Of a DNA stretch of 64,000 nt, positions 37,970 to 50,400 are shown in pieces. The DNA comes from Prostheceraeus crozeri (Eukaryota > Platyhelminthes > Polycladida > Euryleptidae), in contig CAJQUW010005321.1 of NCBI GenBank assembly GCA_907163375.1, forward strand, positions 124,001 to 188,000, given 5' to 3'. The translations under genes and the position numbers were made by a program. The notes under the pieces were generated by a model that worked only from the letters and a program-made list of their open reading frames with translations, had not been told where the DNA came from and did no database searches. Numbering within the stretch: position 1 is the first letter of the stretch; every line of letters begins with the position of its first letter.

Positions 37970-39569
37970 CAGTGGTCGGACTTAAAATTTTCAAGATTTT
38001 CGTGCCCACCACTTGAAATTCGTGCCCATGCAGTGCCACCAGCTCAAAGAACTTACTGCTTCATATGCATGACTGCAAATCGCATTGTAATTTAATTGCA
38101 TAATCTTCATATTGTTTTTTTGAGCCCATAAATGCACATTTGTTGCATATACATGTACAATGTACATGAAATAGAAACTAGTCAACTGAAAAAATGCCGA
38201 AATGCCTAGAAATGCACTTTGTATTTAGCTACAAGTAAGAGTATTATTCGTAGTTACGTATATTGCGTGGAAAAGTTTATAAAAATCATTTCTTATTAGG
38301 AACAGCATTATTATCGTCACTGTCAAGGTAAACATCTTCTATAATCACCTTCTTCAAGGTGATCCTTCTTTTCAAGAACTTTTGAAATACTCTGTCTGAT
38401 TCCAGAGTTTTCTCATCCATTAGTTTCGACACTTCATTCAGAAGAACCTTCAGATTTGCATCCGCATACTTCTGACTTTTCAGAGTATCGTCTTATCTTC
38501 CTGATATGAGTCTTTTCGCTTTATCATCTTTGATCCTTTGTTCATTTTGTAATGTTTGCTTGTAAGTTGGTTTGTGCTACTTCAAGCCTTTTATAAGCTT
38601 TGTGGGGCATACCTTTGGTCGTGGGTTCGCCTGCTGCTGATCACCCAAGATGTTAAAGGAACCGAAATGAAATGTCGGCAATTGATCAGCTTGCTGATGA
38701 GACCCGTGCATCTTTGTGGGGTAAACTCGGCTAATTCGGAGGCACCTCTAATTTGGAGGTACATGTATTTAATTTGATCAAATAGTTTTCTTACTTAAAG
38801 AAATCCGATATTCTACACTTCATGCATGGATAAATGGTCAAAAATTCTACGGCGGAAGTGATGTTGCACGATATTCTTTATATAGTTAACCATAAATATG
38901 TGATAAAAATTCGCTGTTCATGCATGCATATCGCGGGAAGTCAACATTTTGGATATAATGCCCGACAGACAATGATATATTGACTGAACATTAGTTGCAA
39001 GTTAGAAGCTCAATGCAAATCAAACTAGATCAAAATACACCTGCTAGATATTTAGCTAATTCATTGCAAAGCAAGTATTTTTTCATTACTTGGCTGACGA
39101 TGAATCGGTAAACACGCATTGCTGCTGTTTAAGGCAGTAACAGTCAGCAGAATATCAATCTTTTAAGCCTTCAGGCAATACGGCATTCTCGAAGCTAAAT
39201 TGAGAAGACATGTCAAAACTTCTATCAATCCGAATCCTAGTGACCCACGATCCCTAATCGATAGCCAAGAGCGGGAGTTGAAGTATTCAACGGATATGGT
39301 TCGCCTAGGGTTCGGATTGAAACCGATCAGTACGATTCGTTTTGCTATTGAATACTATGGCTGGAAATAACTGTTAAATTGGCTGGAACTGGCGGTCCTC
39401 TTTCAAAAGACGTGACAATATTTCAGTGAGAGCGTTCGAGCCAGTAGCCCACTATCGAGAAACGATTGCGAAACGCGTTATGATGGGCGACTTCTTCGAC
39501 AAGAACGGAACTTAGGGAGCCGAACTGAATCTGGAAGATAAGTCACGGTGTGCCTGAATCCACTTTTGA

Positions 39570-39857
39570 TCGAAGGAATTAGAACTCAAAATATTTTTGC
39601 TGCATGGATGAGAGTAGGCTTCTAGAAGTTGATCATAACAAAAATTAAAAAAATCGATCGACGTCTTTATGAATAATTTGATTTTTTCGTTTTTTACGTT
39701 TTTTCTATTAATGAATAATAATAATTGTTCTAATAATTGGTCGAAGGAATTAGAACTCAAAATATTTTTGCTGCAAGGATGAGAGTAGGCTTGTAGAAGT
39801 TGATTAAAGCAAAAATTAAAAAAATCGATCGACGTCTTTATGAATAATTTGATTTTA
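39570..39857. repeat. 117-bp direct repeat, 171-bp period
   Basis: Copies at 39570-39686 and 39741-39857 share TCGAAGGAATTAGAACTCAA through ATGAATAATTTGATTTT with a handful of substitutions. Spacer of 54 bases. Confidence 0.8.
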
Positions 39858-40031
39858 GTACTTATTATATAGCTAATTGGATTAATTTTATACTACTTTT
39901 TAATAATGTAAGTAATAAAACAATCGATAATTCGACAAAAATGATCTATTTCAATTACAAAACTGCAAAAGCGGTCTGCCAAAAAATTAAAAACAGCGAC
40001 AAAAAACGCGTACGTGGGGAAGGGGCAAAAC

Positions 40032-40310
40032 TTACAGATGTCGTGAATTATACTCACACACTGCTCTTAAAAGCAGCTGACTGAAGGCTCTGTGATTGTC
40101 CGGAACTTTATATTTCATCCAAGTGCTTTTGAAGTCGCAATGCACGCTTTCAAAGGACTGTTCGGACCAACAGCCCAATCCTGGCTGCTGACGGCGGCAA
40201 AATTCTTCCACGTGAAAATATATCGCGTGAATTTTGGGCGTAACCGGAATGTGCAGATTGTCATGCGCCCTCTTGAAAATTTCAATTTTTTGAACGTATT
40301 TGTGGTCCAA
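40032..40310 (-). CDS. C-terminal piece of a transposon-type protein
   Basis: 92 residues: VTPKIHAIYFHVEEFCRRQ, then CWSEQSFESVHCDFKSTWMKY. The combination Lys-x-His ... His-x2-x-Phe-Cys ... Glu-Gln ... Glu-Ser-x-His recalls C-terminal parts of a large transposase-like family (KDZ-like or relatives). If so, this element once carried, or captured, a transposase end. No other part of the protein was recognised. Confidence 0.35.
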   Translation of the reverse strand: MDHKYVQKIEIFKRAHDNLHIPVTPKIHAIYFHVEEFCRRQQPGLGCWSEQSFESVHCDFKSTWMKYKVPDNHRAFSQLLLRAVCEYNSRHL

Positions 40311-41037
40311 GTCTCATCTCATAGGCCTATACAATCTGGATGGAACTGGACTTCCGGAGGATCTAGGCGCCCAGTGGCAATAAAAGTAAGTCATATTCAT
40401 GGATTATTGTGTTGACAATTTCTATTCCGAAGTTATGGGATATTCAGTTGAGCTTCAGAATGTCGACAAAGGCCTACTACTCATTGGCAGCATCAGTTAT
40501 CAAGAAAAATTTATGGTAAAACATTGACATGTCGAATGAACAAAGGAACAATAATAATACCAATCTCATGGTAATTCTTTTCATGCATACACTATATAAT
40601 CAAATACTACCACAAAATTGGAATAGTAGGCTATACCATCGAATTAGCTTTAATAAGAGTTTACCGTCAAATTACCCGAGTCATCTATCATTTTTTGAAT
40701 GGTCCGTTAAAGTTATTAGTGGTTTCCTTAGTGGTACGCTGAGGAGTAAATATAGCTCAATCGAATGACGTATGCCTGTATTATTTCGTTTTTTTGAAAA
40801 TTGAAAAAAATCAGCAACGAATGAAGTTGTTTCAATACATACGACGAAATAATGCATGAAGCATACAGCTATTAATAGATTGTGTTCGAAAATTCAGGCG
40901 ATTCTCAGGAAAAGATGGGCACGAATTTCAGGAGGTCCAATTTTCGTGCCCACACTCATTTTTCGTGTATTCGTGCCCACTTTCGACAAATTCGTGCCCG
41001 GGCACGAATTCGTGCCCAAATCCGACCACTGAATTTT

Positions 41038-41439
41038 ATACTTCTTGGAGATAGTGGTTATGGTAATGGCAAAACGTGTTTATTGGTACCTTTCCTTCGT
41101 CCCGAGACGGCAGGTCAGAGAAGTTTTAACTATCACCAAAGGAGAGGAAGAGTTGCTATAGAGCAAGCCTTTGGCCAGTGTAAGCGGCGTTTCCAAGGTC
41201 TTTCAGAAGGGTATAGAACAACTCCTGAACGTGCCAAAATAGCAATAACTGCTGCATTTATTTTGAATAATATTGCAAAAGATCGACGCCAGCCCTACTC
41301 ATTTGATGATTCCCGACCTGAAGAGTTTTTACCCGAAAGTGATGCATCCTTTGTGAATCAGTCAGAAACGCCATCTCATTTTAGAGATGGAAAACATTCT
41401 AGAGATCGCGTGGTTCAGTTATTCTTTGAACAACGATAA
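41038..41439 (+). pseudogene. Harbinger transposase, C-terminal catalytic part
   Basis: Begins ILLGDSGYGNGKTCLLVPFL and includes the catalytic Glu in RVAIEQAFGQCKRRF, followed by the usual AAFILNNIAKDR end. It is separated from the first part only by the inserted element and one copy of the AATTTT duplication. Confidence 0.85.
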
Positions 41440-41700
41440 TTATTGTAATATAAGTCTTTAAAAGATAGAAAATGCTTATCAATGTCTATGTTGTTTAATA
41501 AAGACCATAGGCTTAATAAATCGAATGTGAATAAACAATCAATCAATAATGTTTCTGTTTTATCTTTTCATTGTGTGTTAAGAGATTTTGATGTGATCAC
41601 ATAATAATATTTAGTTCAAAACAAAACAAATATTAATGCTAACAAATATTAACATTAGTTTTATTAAAACGAACTACAAAACTAATAGAAAGTATGAAAA

Positions 41701-42425
41701 TCACATACTTCTGCGCTCATTGGTTGAATCATAGAACGCGACCGCATCAGTATCCATATTAATAAAACTTGTAACATCGGGGTTTACTTCCTGTTGAGTT
41801 GAGCGCAGACGTTTGGTTTCCAAGTAGCTTATTTCCAATCGCAACTTCTTGATCTCCAGCCTAAGCTTTTCCTTCTCTAGATTGAGAACATCCTTATGCA
41901 GGTTTTCTACAGTATTTTCATCTCTCTTTCGATTCAGGACTCGCTTTTGACGTTTATCCGAGATTTCAACAAAATTTTGTATCACACTTAGGGGATGAAG
42001 ATTTTGTCGGAAATTCATCGAGGTGAAATGATGAATCTGTTGGTTCGACTATTTGATCGTCTGTCACTGGTTCAGCTGCGCTCTCGATAGGAGCCCCAAC
42101 TCCTGTGAAAGCCTCCCAACATATCTGAGATGGCTTTGATGTACGATGGAGGATCAGGAATAGGTGGACCGCCGCCAGTTTGTTTACGGGATCTTCGAAC
42201 ATTTGATGACTATTTCTTTGCAATTGAGACCATATTTTCCCGTTTCTTCTTCACTCCTAGCCAGTCACGATGATTCAGAGGAAATTTGTTATTAAATTCC
42301 TCCGCTATTTCTGTCCATGCAGTCCTTTTCAACTTCGATGCATTAGCTCGATTGCTCTTATTGTAGAAAATATCCTTGCGACGTTCAAAGCTTTCAACTA
42401 TAAATAAACACTGTTGGTCATTCAT
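41701..42425 (-). pseudogene. Harbinger Myb/SANT-like DNA-binding protein, frameshifted
   Basis: The N-terminal trihelix (KRTAWTEIAEEFNNKFP, then WLGVKKKRENM) is at 42210-42425. An acidic middle follows in a second frame (41966-42223), and a C-terminal coiled coil (KEKLRLEIKKLRLEISYLET) in a third (41701-42018). In Harbinger elements this partner helps the transposase enter the nucleus and bind the ends. Two frameshifts disable this copy. Confidence 0.7.
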
Positions 42426-42774
42426 GGGCGGTTGTTTTCGCAGTTGAAGCAGACATTATGTAGAGAATCATAAGACTTCCAAACGTGACGAACAACTAAG
42501 TTTTACGCCGTACTCTACGTATTTAATCAATATCGCTACAAGATGCTCTTGCATGAGATGTATGTAGACATAAGTATCCGATTGGTCGAACACTGTTCAA
42601 GTCACACACAGTCACCAGTGACTACGTACGGTGCTTGCTATTTCCATTTAGGGAATTCCACTCTTAAAGTTCGACTCACGTTGGTGTTTGTTGTTCGATA
42701 CGACTTGACAAGTGAGTTTCAAGTGACACTTCCGTAAGTTGTACTTGCCATGTAAGTAATACTTGAATGTAACT

Positions 42775-43266
42775 TGCACAACACGATACGGCAACAGAGA
42801 TAAACGAGAAAATCCAATCCAGCAAAGAGCCACATATACCAAAAGAGCGCAATTTAACAATCAAACGTCTGAAGGGGACAGAATCAAATGCTATACAGAA
42901 ATCAATATATATTGCATCTACACAACGGCCATTATCTACATTAGATGTTACATAATCAGTAAAACTCAAAAGTGCCGTAGAACACGAACGACCAGGCAAA
43001 AAGCCATGCTGAGAACCATGTAAAAGAGAATGGGTCATTACATGATTTAACAAAGCAGTCTTGACAATTCTTTCAAGTAATTTGCAGATGGATGATGTAA
43101 GGCTGATTGGACGATAATTTGAACAGTCGGACTTGCAGCCTTTCTTGAAAATAGGTACAACACAAGAAACTTTCCAGTCTCTAGGCACTTTGCCCGAACA
43201 AAGGAGATGAGAAAAAAATTTACGTAAAACAGGCACTATACAATAGCCGCTATTGATTAACATCAA
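42775..43266 (-). pseudogene. LINE reverse transcriptase, N-terminal part
   Basis: Reads VPRDWKVSCVVPIFKKGCKS, then NYRPISLTSSICKLLERI, HGFLPGRSCSTALL, IYIDFCIAFDSVPF and LLDWIFSF: motifs 0 to A of a LINE reverse transcriptase. The frame downstream of about 42775 is Harbinger sequence. Confidence 0.8.
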
Positions 43267-43350
43267 ATTTGTAATCCCGTCAGGTCCTGGAGATGAATTG
43301 GGGGATAAGAAGTGTGATTATGAACTCTAAAAAGGAAAACAATTGCATGG

Positions 43351-46300
43351 GAGAGGCCGGACGTCAGAATTTGACAGTGGCAATGCACAACGATAGTAGG
43401 CCTATATGTCATTCGATCGCACCCATACCTAAGTATTTGCTGCACCCTGGCTCAATGTCAAGGTATTTCACGAAGGAAATGCTAGGAGTGCATGCAGTGT
43501 GGGATTGTGCGCCAAGTGCTTCAAAGCGCACTACATTTGGTGACTCATTTCATGACGACATGAACCGCTGTGTATACACACAAAGGAAAGATAGTCGTTT
43601 TACAGAGAAAAATATGCCTGTTAAAGAGAAAATCACTGATAGAAGTGTATGTATACAATGCATATATATTTGCATGAGCATTTTAGAAATTAATGTGTAC
43701 TGCTGTCAGAGCTGCCTTTTAAGACATTTAACAATGCCACAAATTATTTTTTGAATAAAACTACAAATCAGAATTACAAATTATATTACTCTTATTTGAA
43801 TTTGATTTACATGTAACCTACATGCAACTGAATAATCCATCAAAGCAGTTGATCTGAATAATGGATGTGCAAAATCAGATGAGAAATGTACAAGCAAGAT
43901 GCTCGCACTAATCAAATTGTTCTCCTTGCAGTTGTATGAAGTTCAGTACTTCAATTTTGCCTTTTATTATCACAGTCAAAATTAACTACTTTTTAGGAGT
44001 GGTAGGACGCGTTGGTACATATCATACATCCATTCTGTATGAGAAAATGTTCATGCTTTGTGATGTTTCAAGCTATATTTGTTGATATAATTCGAAATCT
44101 GCAAGGAAATCACAGCCACGTTCACTGGGTTAATGAAAATGCATCTCAGGAAAGTCGACTCGATTTCAAAACAAAAACAAGAAATAAGTATATTACGCAT
44201 TACTGTTCAAAAGAAAGTAGTCGCAATAATAATCGTAAAATTTTCAGGCGGCTTGCAAGAATGATGAAAGTCTGAAATGCACCAAAATCAGTGTTACGAA
44301 AACTAGAAATGAATAAATGTTTGGCTATATACCTGTGCATTTTCATGTAATCATTATAGATTGTTTTGTTTTGGAAAATTCTGATGGCCAATGTGATGTA
44401 GGCTACATGTAGTTTATTAATGGGAATTCGTTGACAATTGATTTTAATCACCACCAGCGATATAGAGTCGTTGTCCTATCCTTTGAAGTTTCCAGTCTGC
44501 AGATGTTATCTTCTACATGTAGTCCATAGAATATGGTCTAGTCTATGCATGTATTTAAGTGAATTATCTGTAGCGATTAGAAAATCATTCGCACATACTA
44601 ATTGCATAATAGAAGGTGTCAATATTTCGACATCCATGTGCTGTTACTTGCATGCTGATATGTATGCATGTATGAAATGTCTATGAAGTGTGGTTGTATC
44701 TTTATTGAATTTTATGCTTTATCCGGTTGCTATCACTGTACTGTGAATTTCAAATTCCGGTCACAATTAAATGAATACTTGACCAGCAGGGTGTTTTTGT
44801 CTCTGGACAGAAGGATCTTATCGATGATGAGTGACGATGTAGACTTCGCATACTTACATAGATTCAATGCCATTGTCATTGGGTCATGGGTCAAGCTGGT
44901 CAACGCCCCCTTTCGAAACTGTATGAGCGAAACTGTATGAGGCGTGTGAAAGTCAATAGTGTTGCATATTTTGACTGTGTGCATCCATCAGCCCCTTTCA
45001 GTGACACAGATTCAATCATTTTTCTTGAATGATTAGAATACGAATAAATGAAGTTTACTGTGTTTGAGATTGTCAAATCTATCATGGATCAAACTGGTTG
45101 GAAGTGGGTCAACGAAGTCTGACCCACGACCCACTTCCAACTCTGACTTGACATGTCCTCCAAATTACGAGCAGCGATAGGTATCCGCTTACTGATATCA
45201 AGAGAGTCCACATGGAATTCTTCGGGCTTGTCATGAAAAAGCATGATAGAAAGCCTTGAAGCAACCAGAATGATAAACGGAGTAAAGAAAACTGCCATTT
45301 ATGAACACGATATCAGAAGCGTGCAATTTATCACCTATCAATGCTAGCATAACAACAATAGATGGAGAAATCAGGTCATGTCATGATATGATCCCCACGT
45401 AGCGATCGATGACGAATATGGGCCAGTAAGAAAGTACATAGGGATACAAGAACGTTTTCGGGTAGCTATTACTATTATGGTGCATTAGAACCTTGATTTT
45501 TAAAGTTCGGCCGAGCTAGAGCATTGCCGAATTTAACAAGAAGTTCAGCCGAACCGAACCGATTCCAACTGGCCGAACTTCTTGTTGTCATTAAAAGGAT
45601 TGCCGTCAACATTTTCTCTTGCATATTTCCAATTACTGCGTGTGCCATATAATAAATTGATCACATGTACATGTGTAGTGTGAATTGCATGACTAATTTT
45701 GATAATGATGATAATTTGATAAGTCGGGCTGCAACAATAGGAAAGGAAACGGGCCTACTGTAGATCAATGTGACGTTGCAAAATTGCCTAGGACATTGTT
45801 GCCAAAGGATAGAATTGGCATTGATGATATCGCATCTTAAATTAGCGACTCCTAACGATTTCCACGACACTTTTCATGTGTTATCACGCTTCCCAATAGG
45901 TACTACACCACAATCCCACCCACAGACAACACAACATAGTGAGGTCCAACACGCACTAGAGCTGCTTCGACTGCTCTTGCTTAACATATGACGTCTTCAA
46001 ACGCTTTTCAATGAGAATTCACCATCACATGCTTATTGCAATGTCACATCCATGTCGTGTCAAGCGAGATGAGACTATGCGTCAAAACAAGGAATTGCAA
46101 CAATATTTGATGGCCAGCAAATGCGAACCGAGTCGAAGTTTCCTCCAATCACAATTTGGAATCGAATCTCAAAACGCCGCAGGTCCCTTTATATAGAAAC
46201 AGATACATATAGCAAAGATACTGTGATCATGTCATAGCATGAATGGTGATAACACGCAAAATCTATACAGACCTTTGATAACATATGTACCTTTGATTAC

Positions 46301-46633
46301 CAAATGCAAAAGTTCAAATTTAGACTAGTATTTAACACGCGTCTATGAAAAATTTATAATTCATCATACTACCGATGGCTATTTATTTAAATGTTAAAAG
46401 TTGTGCTACTCTCAAGGTCCCTCCTAAATTGGATACTTGTTGAAGCCAATTTAGATCCGAGAATTTATCTTGTTTTTATATCGCATTTGTGACACTATTT
46501 ACATATACACTGTATATGCCGCAAAAATAATCAAATTTAATCATTAACACAGAAATCTGAATTTGGACTAAAACGTCCCACTGTGCGATCGGAATGGGAT
46601 GAATTGTGTGAATTGTGTTATAAAGTCTACATT
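43351..46633. other. no supported gene
   Basis: AT-rich sequence with several open frames of 60-150 codons that show no recognisable domain. Two short palindromes: TTGGAAGTGGGTC/GACCCACTTCCAA at about 45099-45143 and AACAAGAAGTTC/GAACTTCTTGTT at about 45536-45588. Confidence 0.4.
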
Positions 46634-46702
46634 TGATTCAAAAGAACGGGGGTGTCTTCTTAGGTTTATTGGCTAAAAGAATTACTAAAAACAATATGTA
46701 CA

Positions 46703-46739
46703 GGCCCAACGTTTCGCGTGTTCACGCTTCCTCAGGGGC
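46703..46739 (-). ncRNA. hammerhead ribozyme motif, left arm
   Basis: Mirror copy of the motif at 47377-47413, read on the minus strand, with core CTGAGGA starting at 46735. Confidence 0.65.
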
Positions 46740-47376
46740 AAAACAGATAAGACTTAAGGCTAAAAATGTCAGTACATCACAGGAGAGCGCTCTATCTTAG
46801 AGCGTTGTCCTTTTATACGTTCTGGTGCGGGGTGTGAGAATCAGACATCAGAAATCGATCAATTCGCGTTTACGGTTTATCATAGGCTTCAGGCATTTAA
46901 TAAAACGAGCTTCGCTCAACCGAGTGTCCACCGGACTCTTGCATTTTTCCAAGATATCTAATGGAAGTCGTCAATAGAGGAAACCCGATAACAATTAATT
47001 CTGTGGTCAGCCAAAGCACTGCTGATATTAATATTGAAAGACCGTTTAAATTCCGTTTCAATGAACACAGTCGGTCTTTCAATAGTAATATCAGCAGTGC
47101 TTTGGCTGACCACAGAATTAATTGTTATCGGGTTTCCTCTATTGACGACTTCCATTAGATATCTTGGAAAAATGCAAGAGTCCGGTGGACACTCGGTTGA
47201 GCGAAGCTCGTTTTATTAAATGCCTGAAGCCTATGATAAACCGTAAACGCGAATTGATCGATTTCTGATGTCTGATTCTCACACCCCGCACCAGAACGTA
47301 TAAAAGGACAACGCTCTAAGATAGAGCGCTCTCCTGTGATGTACTGACATTTTTAGCCTTAAGTCTTATCTGTTTT

Positions 47377-47413
47377 GCCCCTGAGGAAGCGTGAACACGC
47401 GAAACGTTGGGCC
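47377..47413 (+). ncRNA. hammerhead ribozyme motif, right arm
   Basis: Core CTGAGGA (47381-47387), stem II GCGTG/CACGC with a 2-base AA loop, then GAAAC (47401-47405). Helix I pairs GCCC before the core with GGGC after it. AACGTT after GAAA is self-complementary, the short dimer-forming helix III typical of Penelope hammerheads. Confidence 0.65.
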
Positions 47414-47482
47414 TGTACATATTGTTTTTAGTAATTCTTTTAGCCAATAAACCTAAGAAGACACCCCCGTTCTTTTGAATCA

Positions 47483-50400
47483 CGTGCGACATGAAAAGTC
47501 TTCTGCATGCGGCCAATATACTCAGTCTGCAATTATAGTGTTATTATGACTGACATTGAAGAAAGCATCAATATGCCATTTTTCATACATTTTATAAGCC
47601 TACATATCATCTTATGGAGGTATAAGACGAAAAATATCAAACTGCAAATATAAAAGTACAAAATGGTGCAAGTATTGTCATACTCTCGTCCAACGGTCTA
47701 TTATTGATCGTGAAAGCTTATTTTACAAACCGTTAAGCCTGTCACATTAATGTTACTTATTCAATGTGTTCTTTCATTAGTTTTGGTACAGTTTTGGTAC
47801 AGTTTTGGTGCTGTACATCTTCACTATTCTTACCAATGCAATATCTACCATTCAAACCAAGTATGTGGACAATTTGAATATTATTCTTCTAGTGCACTCT
47901 GACGACAATATCTGTGAGCAACATCTGAATTTATGCACAGTTAATTTCGTGGGTGACTAATTTGTGCTTGATAATTGAACTCAATATAAGTCGTTCATAT
48001 TCGAAAACAAAATGCCTAATCAGTCTAAAAGGGCAAACAAACATAAGTAAACTTGTGTTTACAACTTCAAAGTGTGTAATCTTTTACATTACCTTGGCAG
48101 ACTATAATTCAAAATCGGTTGACATGAATCTTGCAAGTAGAGAAACTTAAGACGAGCAAGTCAAGATTCTGTGCTTTACACTTATCACGATCTCTCTCAT
48201 CTATCATGCTAATCAGGCTACGCGTGAAACACGGTCGAACCAATTATGTGTGTTGTGTCTGTCCTGAGTATGAAACCTGGTCCTTTTACATTGTTTAGCT
48301 TCTATTGCATGCAGATATAACCCGCAAAGTCTGGGCCTATCTAGAAGGGCCATAGGTATATCGCATACAATCACGCGAGGCGCTTGTGTCATTTAAATTA
48401 CGCGTGGCTGCGTTTGGTGGCTTCAGATAGCAATATAGAATAACTAGACCTACCTTGGTAAAGATCGAAAAATGGTGCGGAAAATTAAGTAGGACACCAT
48501 CAAATGATCTGACGTTAACTTGGAGTCTCCTCCAATAATTTCGTTTCTCCCATTACAGTATGTAGGCCTACATCACATGTCATTTTTAATGAAAAATCTA
48601 AAATTTTGTGTTAATTTACTAAGATGTCAGACTTAGATTTTCATTACTCTTCAATTTATACAGCAATGCTTGGAAATCCTCGGCAGGGTACACCGGTTGA
48701 TTTAACTTTGACCTAAATTCATAGGACGATTCTGCATGAAAGTCTATGCTGTAGAAAGTAATAGTATTGCATTCCACGCCAAATTAAAGATTGACAAAAA
48801 TATTCCAAAAACCCAACCGATAGAGTTGATGAAGTACCGGCACGCAGATAGGTGCGCCATTTCTTTCTACATGAGACATTGTCCAAATTAGAGATGCATC
48901 AAAGCCGAGCCGACGGCAGCTCGGCCTAAAATAATCTGTCCACGGCTCGGTTCGACTTCATTTCTTTAAGTCGATTGGAGCCGCGGCTCCTCGCCTTGGC
49001 TTGGCTTGAAATGTTGTCATAGGAAGTCGGTGGTCTGAATATGTCAGTACTGTCTAAGCCTCCAGTCAGGGAGAAGTCACGTTAAGTCAAGGTGACCAGA
49101 CGTCCTGGTAAAACCAAACGCAAACGTCTGGTTTCGGCAAATTTGTCCCGGCGTCCCGAAAATGTCTTTCGGGACAGATACATGTCCCGGCTTTGCCGCA
49201 TCTCAGCGCTAAAATTCAGCTTCAAACAGTATAGGCTAAGTTATAGTTAAAACTCATGAATTCAGAGGTACACTTAGTGGTTCCTGACATTCGTCACAGA
49301 TCCGTCCAAAAGATTTACCAAAGATCTACCAAAAGCGACTCGAATCCGTCCTCCAGAATGGAGGACACGTTGAAGTTCGATTACTACTAACACTATTTTT
49401 TTATGTTTTTCATTTAATAAATGTTTTCTATGACATTTACCTTAATTTGTTTTGGTCATTATTGATAAAGACGTGGGGGAAATAAAGGGAAAAGTTTATC
49501 ATTAAATTTCACATGTTAAGATACATTGTTGGCATGTTAATTTTACTACATGTCATTCGGTCAATAGAATCAGAATTTTCTGACAATTCTCAGTACAACA
49601 GGTATAATCATCATAATCATCATAAATCCTATACTCTAAACTTGTATGAGTCGAAATTTCATGACGATCGGATGAATATTTGAGGAGCAATAAAAGTTTA
49701 GAATCCGGCGGTTTACGTGCGCCACCCTGTATGATTGATTCATAACTGTTTTAAGGAGTATTTTACCAGTTGAAAGTTGCAAAGCATGATTCGCAACACC
49801 AACTGTCTAATGTTTCGCAGTTTTTGCCAATCTTTGGTTGTATTTTGCCAATGCGCTTTGCAACAAGAATAATTTATGTCCCAAAGTGGCTTTTTTGCGG
49901 CTATCTGCTCTTCAGTTTCCACTTCAATGCTTTTTTAAGTTGAAGAACAAGGTAATTAAAGTTCACTTTAAGAATGTCTTCATGACCTTGTTTTCTTCCC
50001 ATCAAATCAGTGTACAAATGTTCAAAAATGGACACTGTGAACCTTGGCGTGTGCAGGGTGTAGCGCTTTCTTTGAACTAAGGATCACTTTCTGTATAAAT
50101 TGGTGCTTGCAGGGTTTTGGAGGACGGTCAATCATTCACCTTCACTGGTGTAATTTCTCGACATTTCTTTCAATAAGTTAATAAAACACACTAAATCAGT
50201 CTGTAAAATGAATCAAAATGATGATCAACAAACAAATTCAACCCATAAACCCACAACCCATTCTACCCATAAATTTTCATGACTTAATCAGATCATTTGT
50301 AGGACTTTGAATACGGGGTGAAATGGACATATGTAGATTAAACGAGGCTTTGCATAATAGAAACTGAAAATATAACATCAGTAACAAAATGCGTTTGCAT

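Larger units (their letters stand above)
37970..41031. mobile_element. hAT-like non-autonomous element with TTCGTGCCC subterminal repeats
   Basis: Terminal repeats are CAGTGGTCGGA and TCCGACCACTG, flanked by AATTTT on both sides (37964-37969; 41032-41037). A 6-base duplication is shorter than the usual 8 of hAT, so the family is provisional. TTCGTGCCC occurs about 8 times near the ends in both orientations. The interior carries a 117-bp direct repeat and an unknown minus-strand frame. It interrupts the Harbinger transposase between Asn-Phe and Ile-Leu-Leu-Gly-Asp. Confidence 0.75.
37104..42770 (+). mobile_element. PIF/Harbinger DNA transposon
   Basis: Two Harbinger-specific genes are present: a DDE_4-type transposase on plus and a Myb/SANT-like protein on minus. 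Ends carry subterminal AAGTATTACTTG-type repeats in inverted orientation (37104-37145; about 42725-42770). The target duplication is not clear by eye. The element sits in the reverse transcriptase of the minus-strand LINE and is itself split by a 3.06-kb insertion. Confidence 0.8.
36031..43350 (-). mobile_element. jockey/CR1-like LINE interrupted by a Harbinger element
   Basis: The reverse transcriptase is read on the minus strand in two parts, 43266 to about 42775 (fingers/palm) and about 37115 to 36121 (palm/thumb/C-terminus), separated by a PIF/Harbinger insertion. No endonuclease is present, so it is 5'-truncated, as most LINE copies are. The 3' tail near 36035-36050 has short ATTTGTATTTG repeats. 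Confidence 0.8.
46634..47482. mobile_element. 849-bp palindromic Penelope-type terminal repeat pair
   Basis: The arms, about 400 bases each, pair almost perfectly around a 27-base centre at about 47046-47072, and both end TGATTCAAAAGAACGGGGG outward. Each arm carries a hammerhead motif and a short coding-like stretch (NEHSRSFNSNISSALADH) reminiscent of the GIY-YIG region of Penelope elements. I read this as two Penelope-type terminal repeats in inverted orientation without a body between them. Confidence 0.65.

Noticed and set aside
37970-38095. C-terminal 42 codons of the Harbinger open frame
   Set aside because: They lie inside the inserted element and are not part of the transposase.
43293-43754. 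153-codon plus-strand frame
   Set aside because: It starts within antisense LINE sequence and continues into unremarkable sequence with no domain.
46958-47219. four small frames of 61-65 codons
   Set aside because: They are mirror images created by the palindrome.
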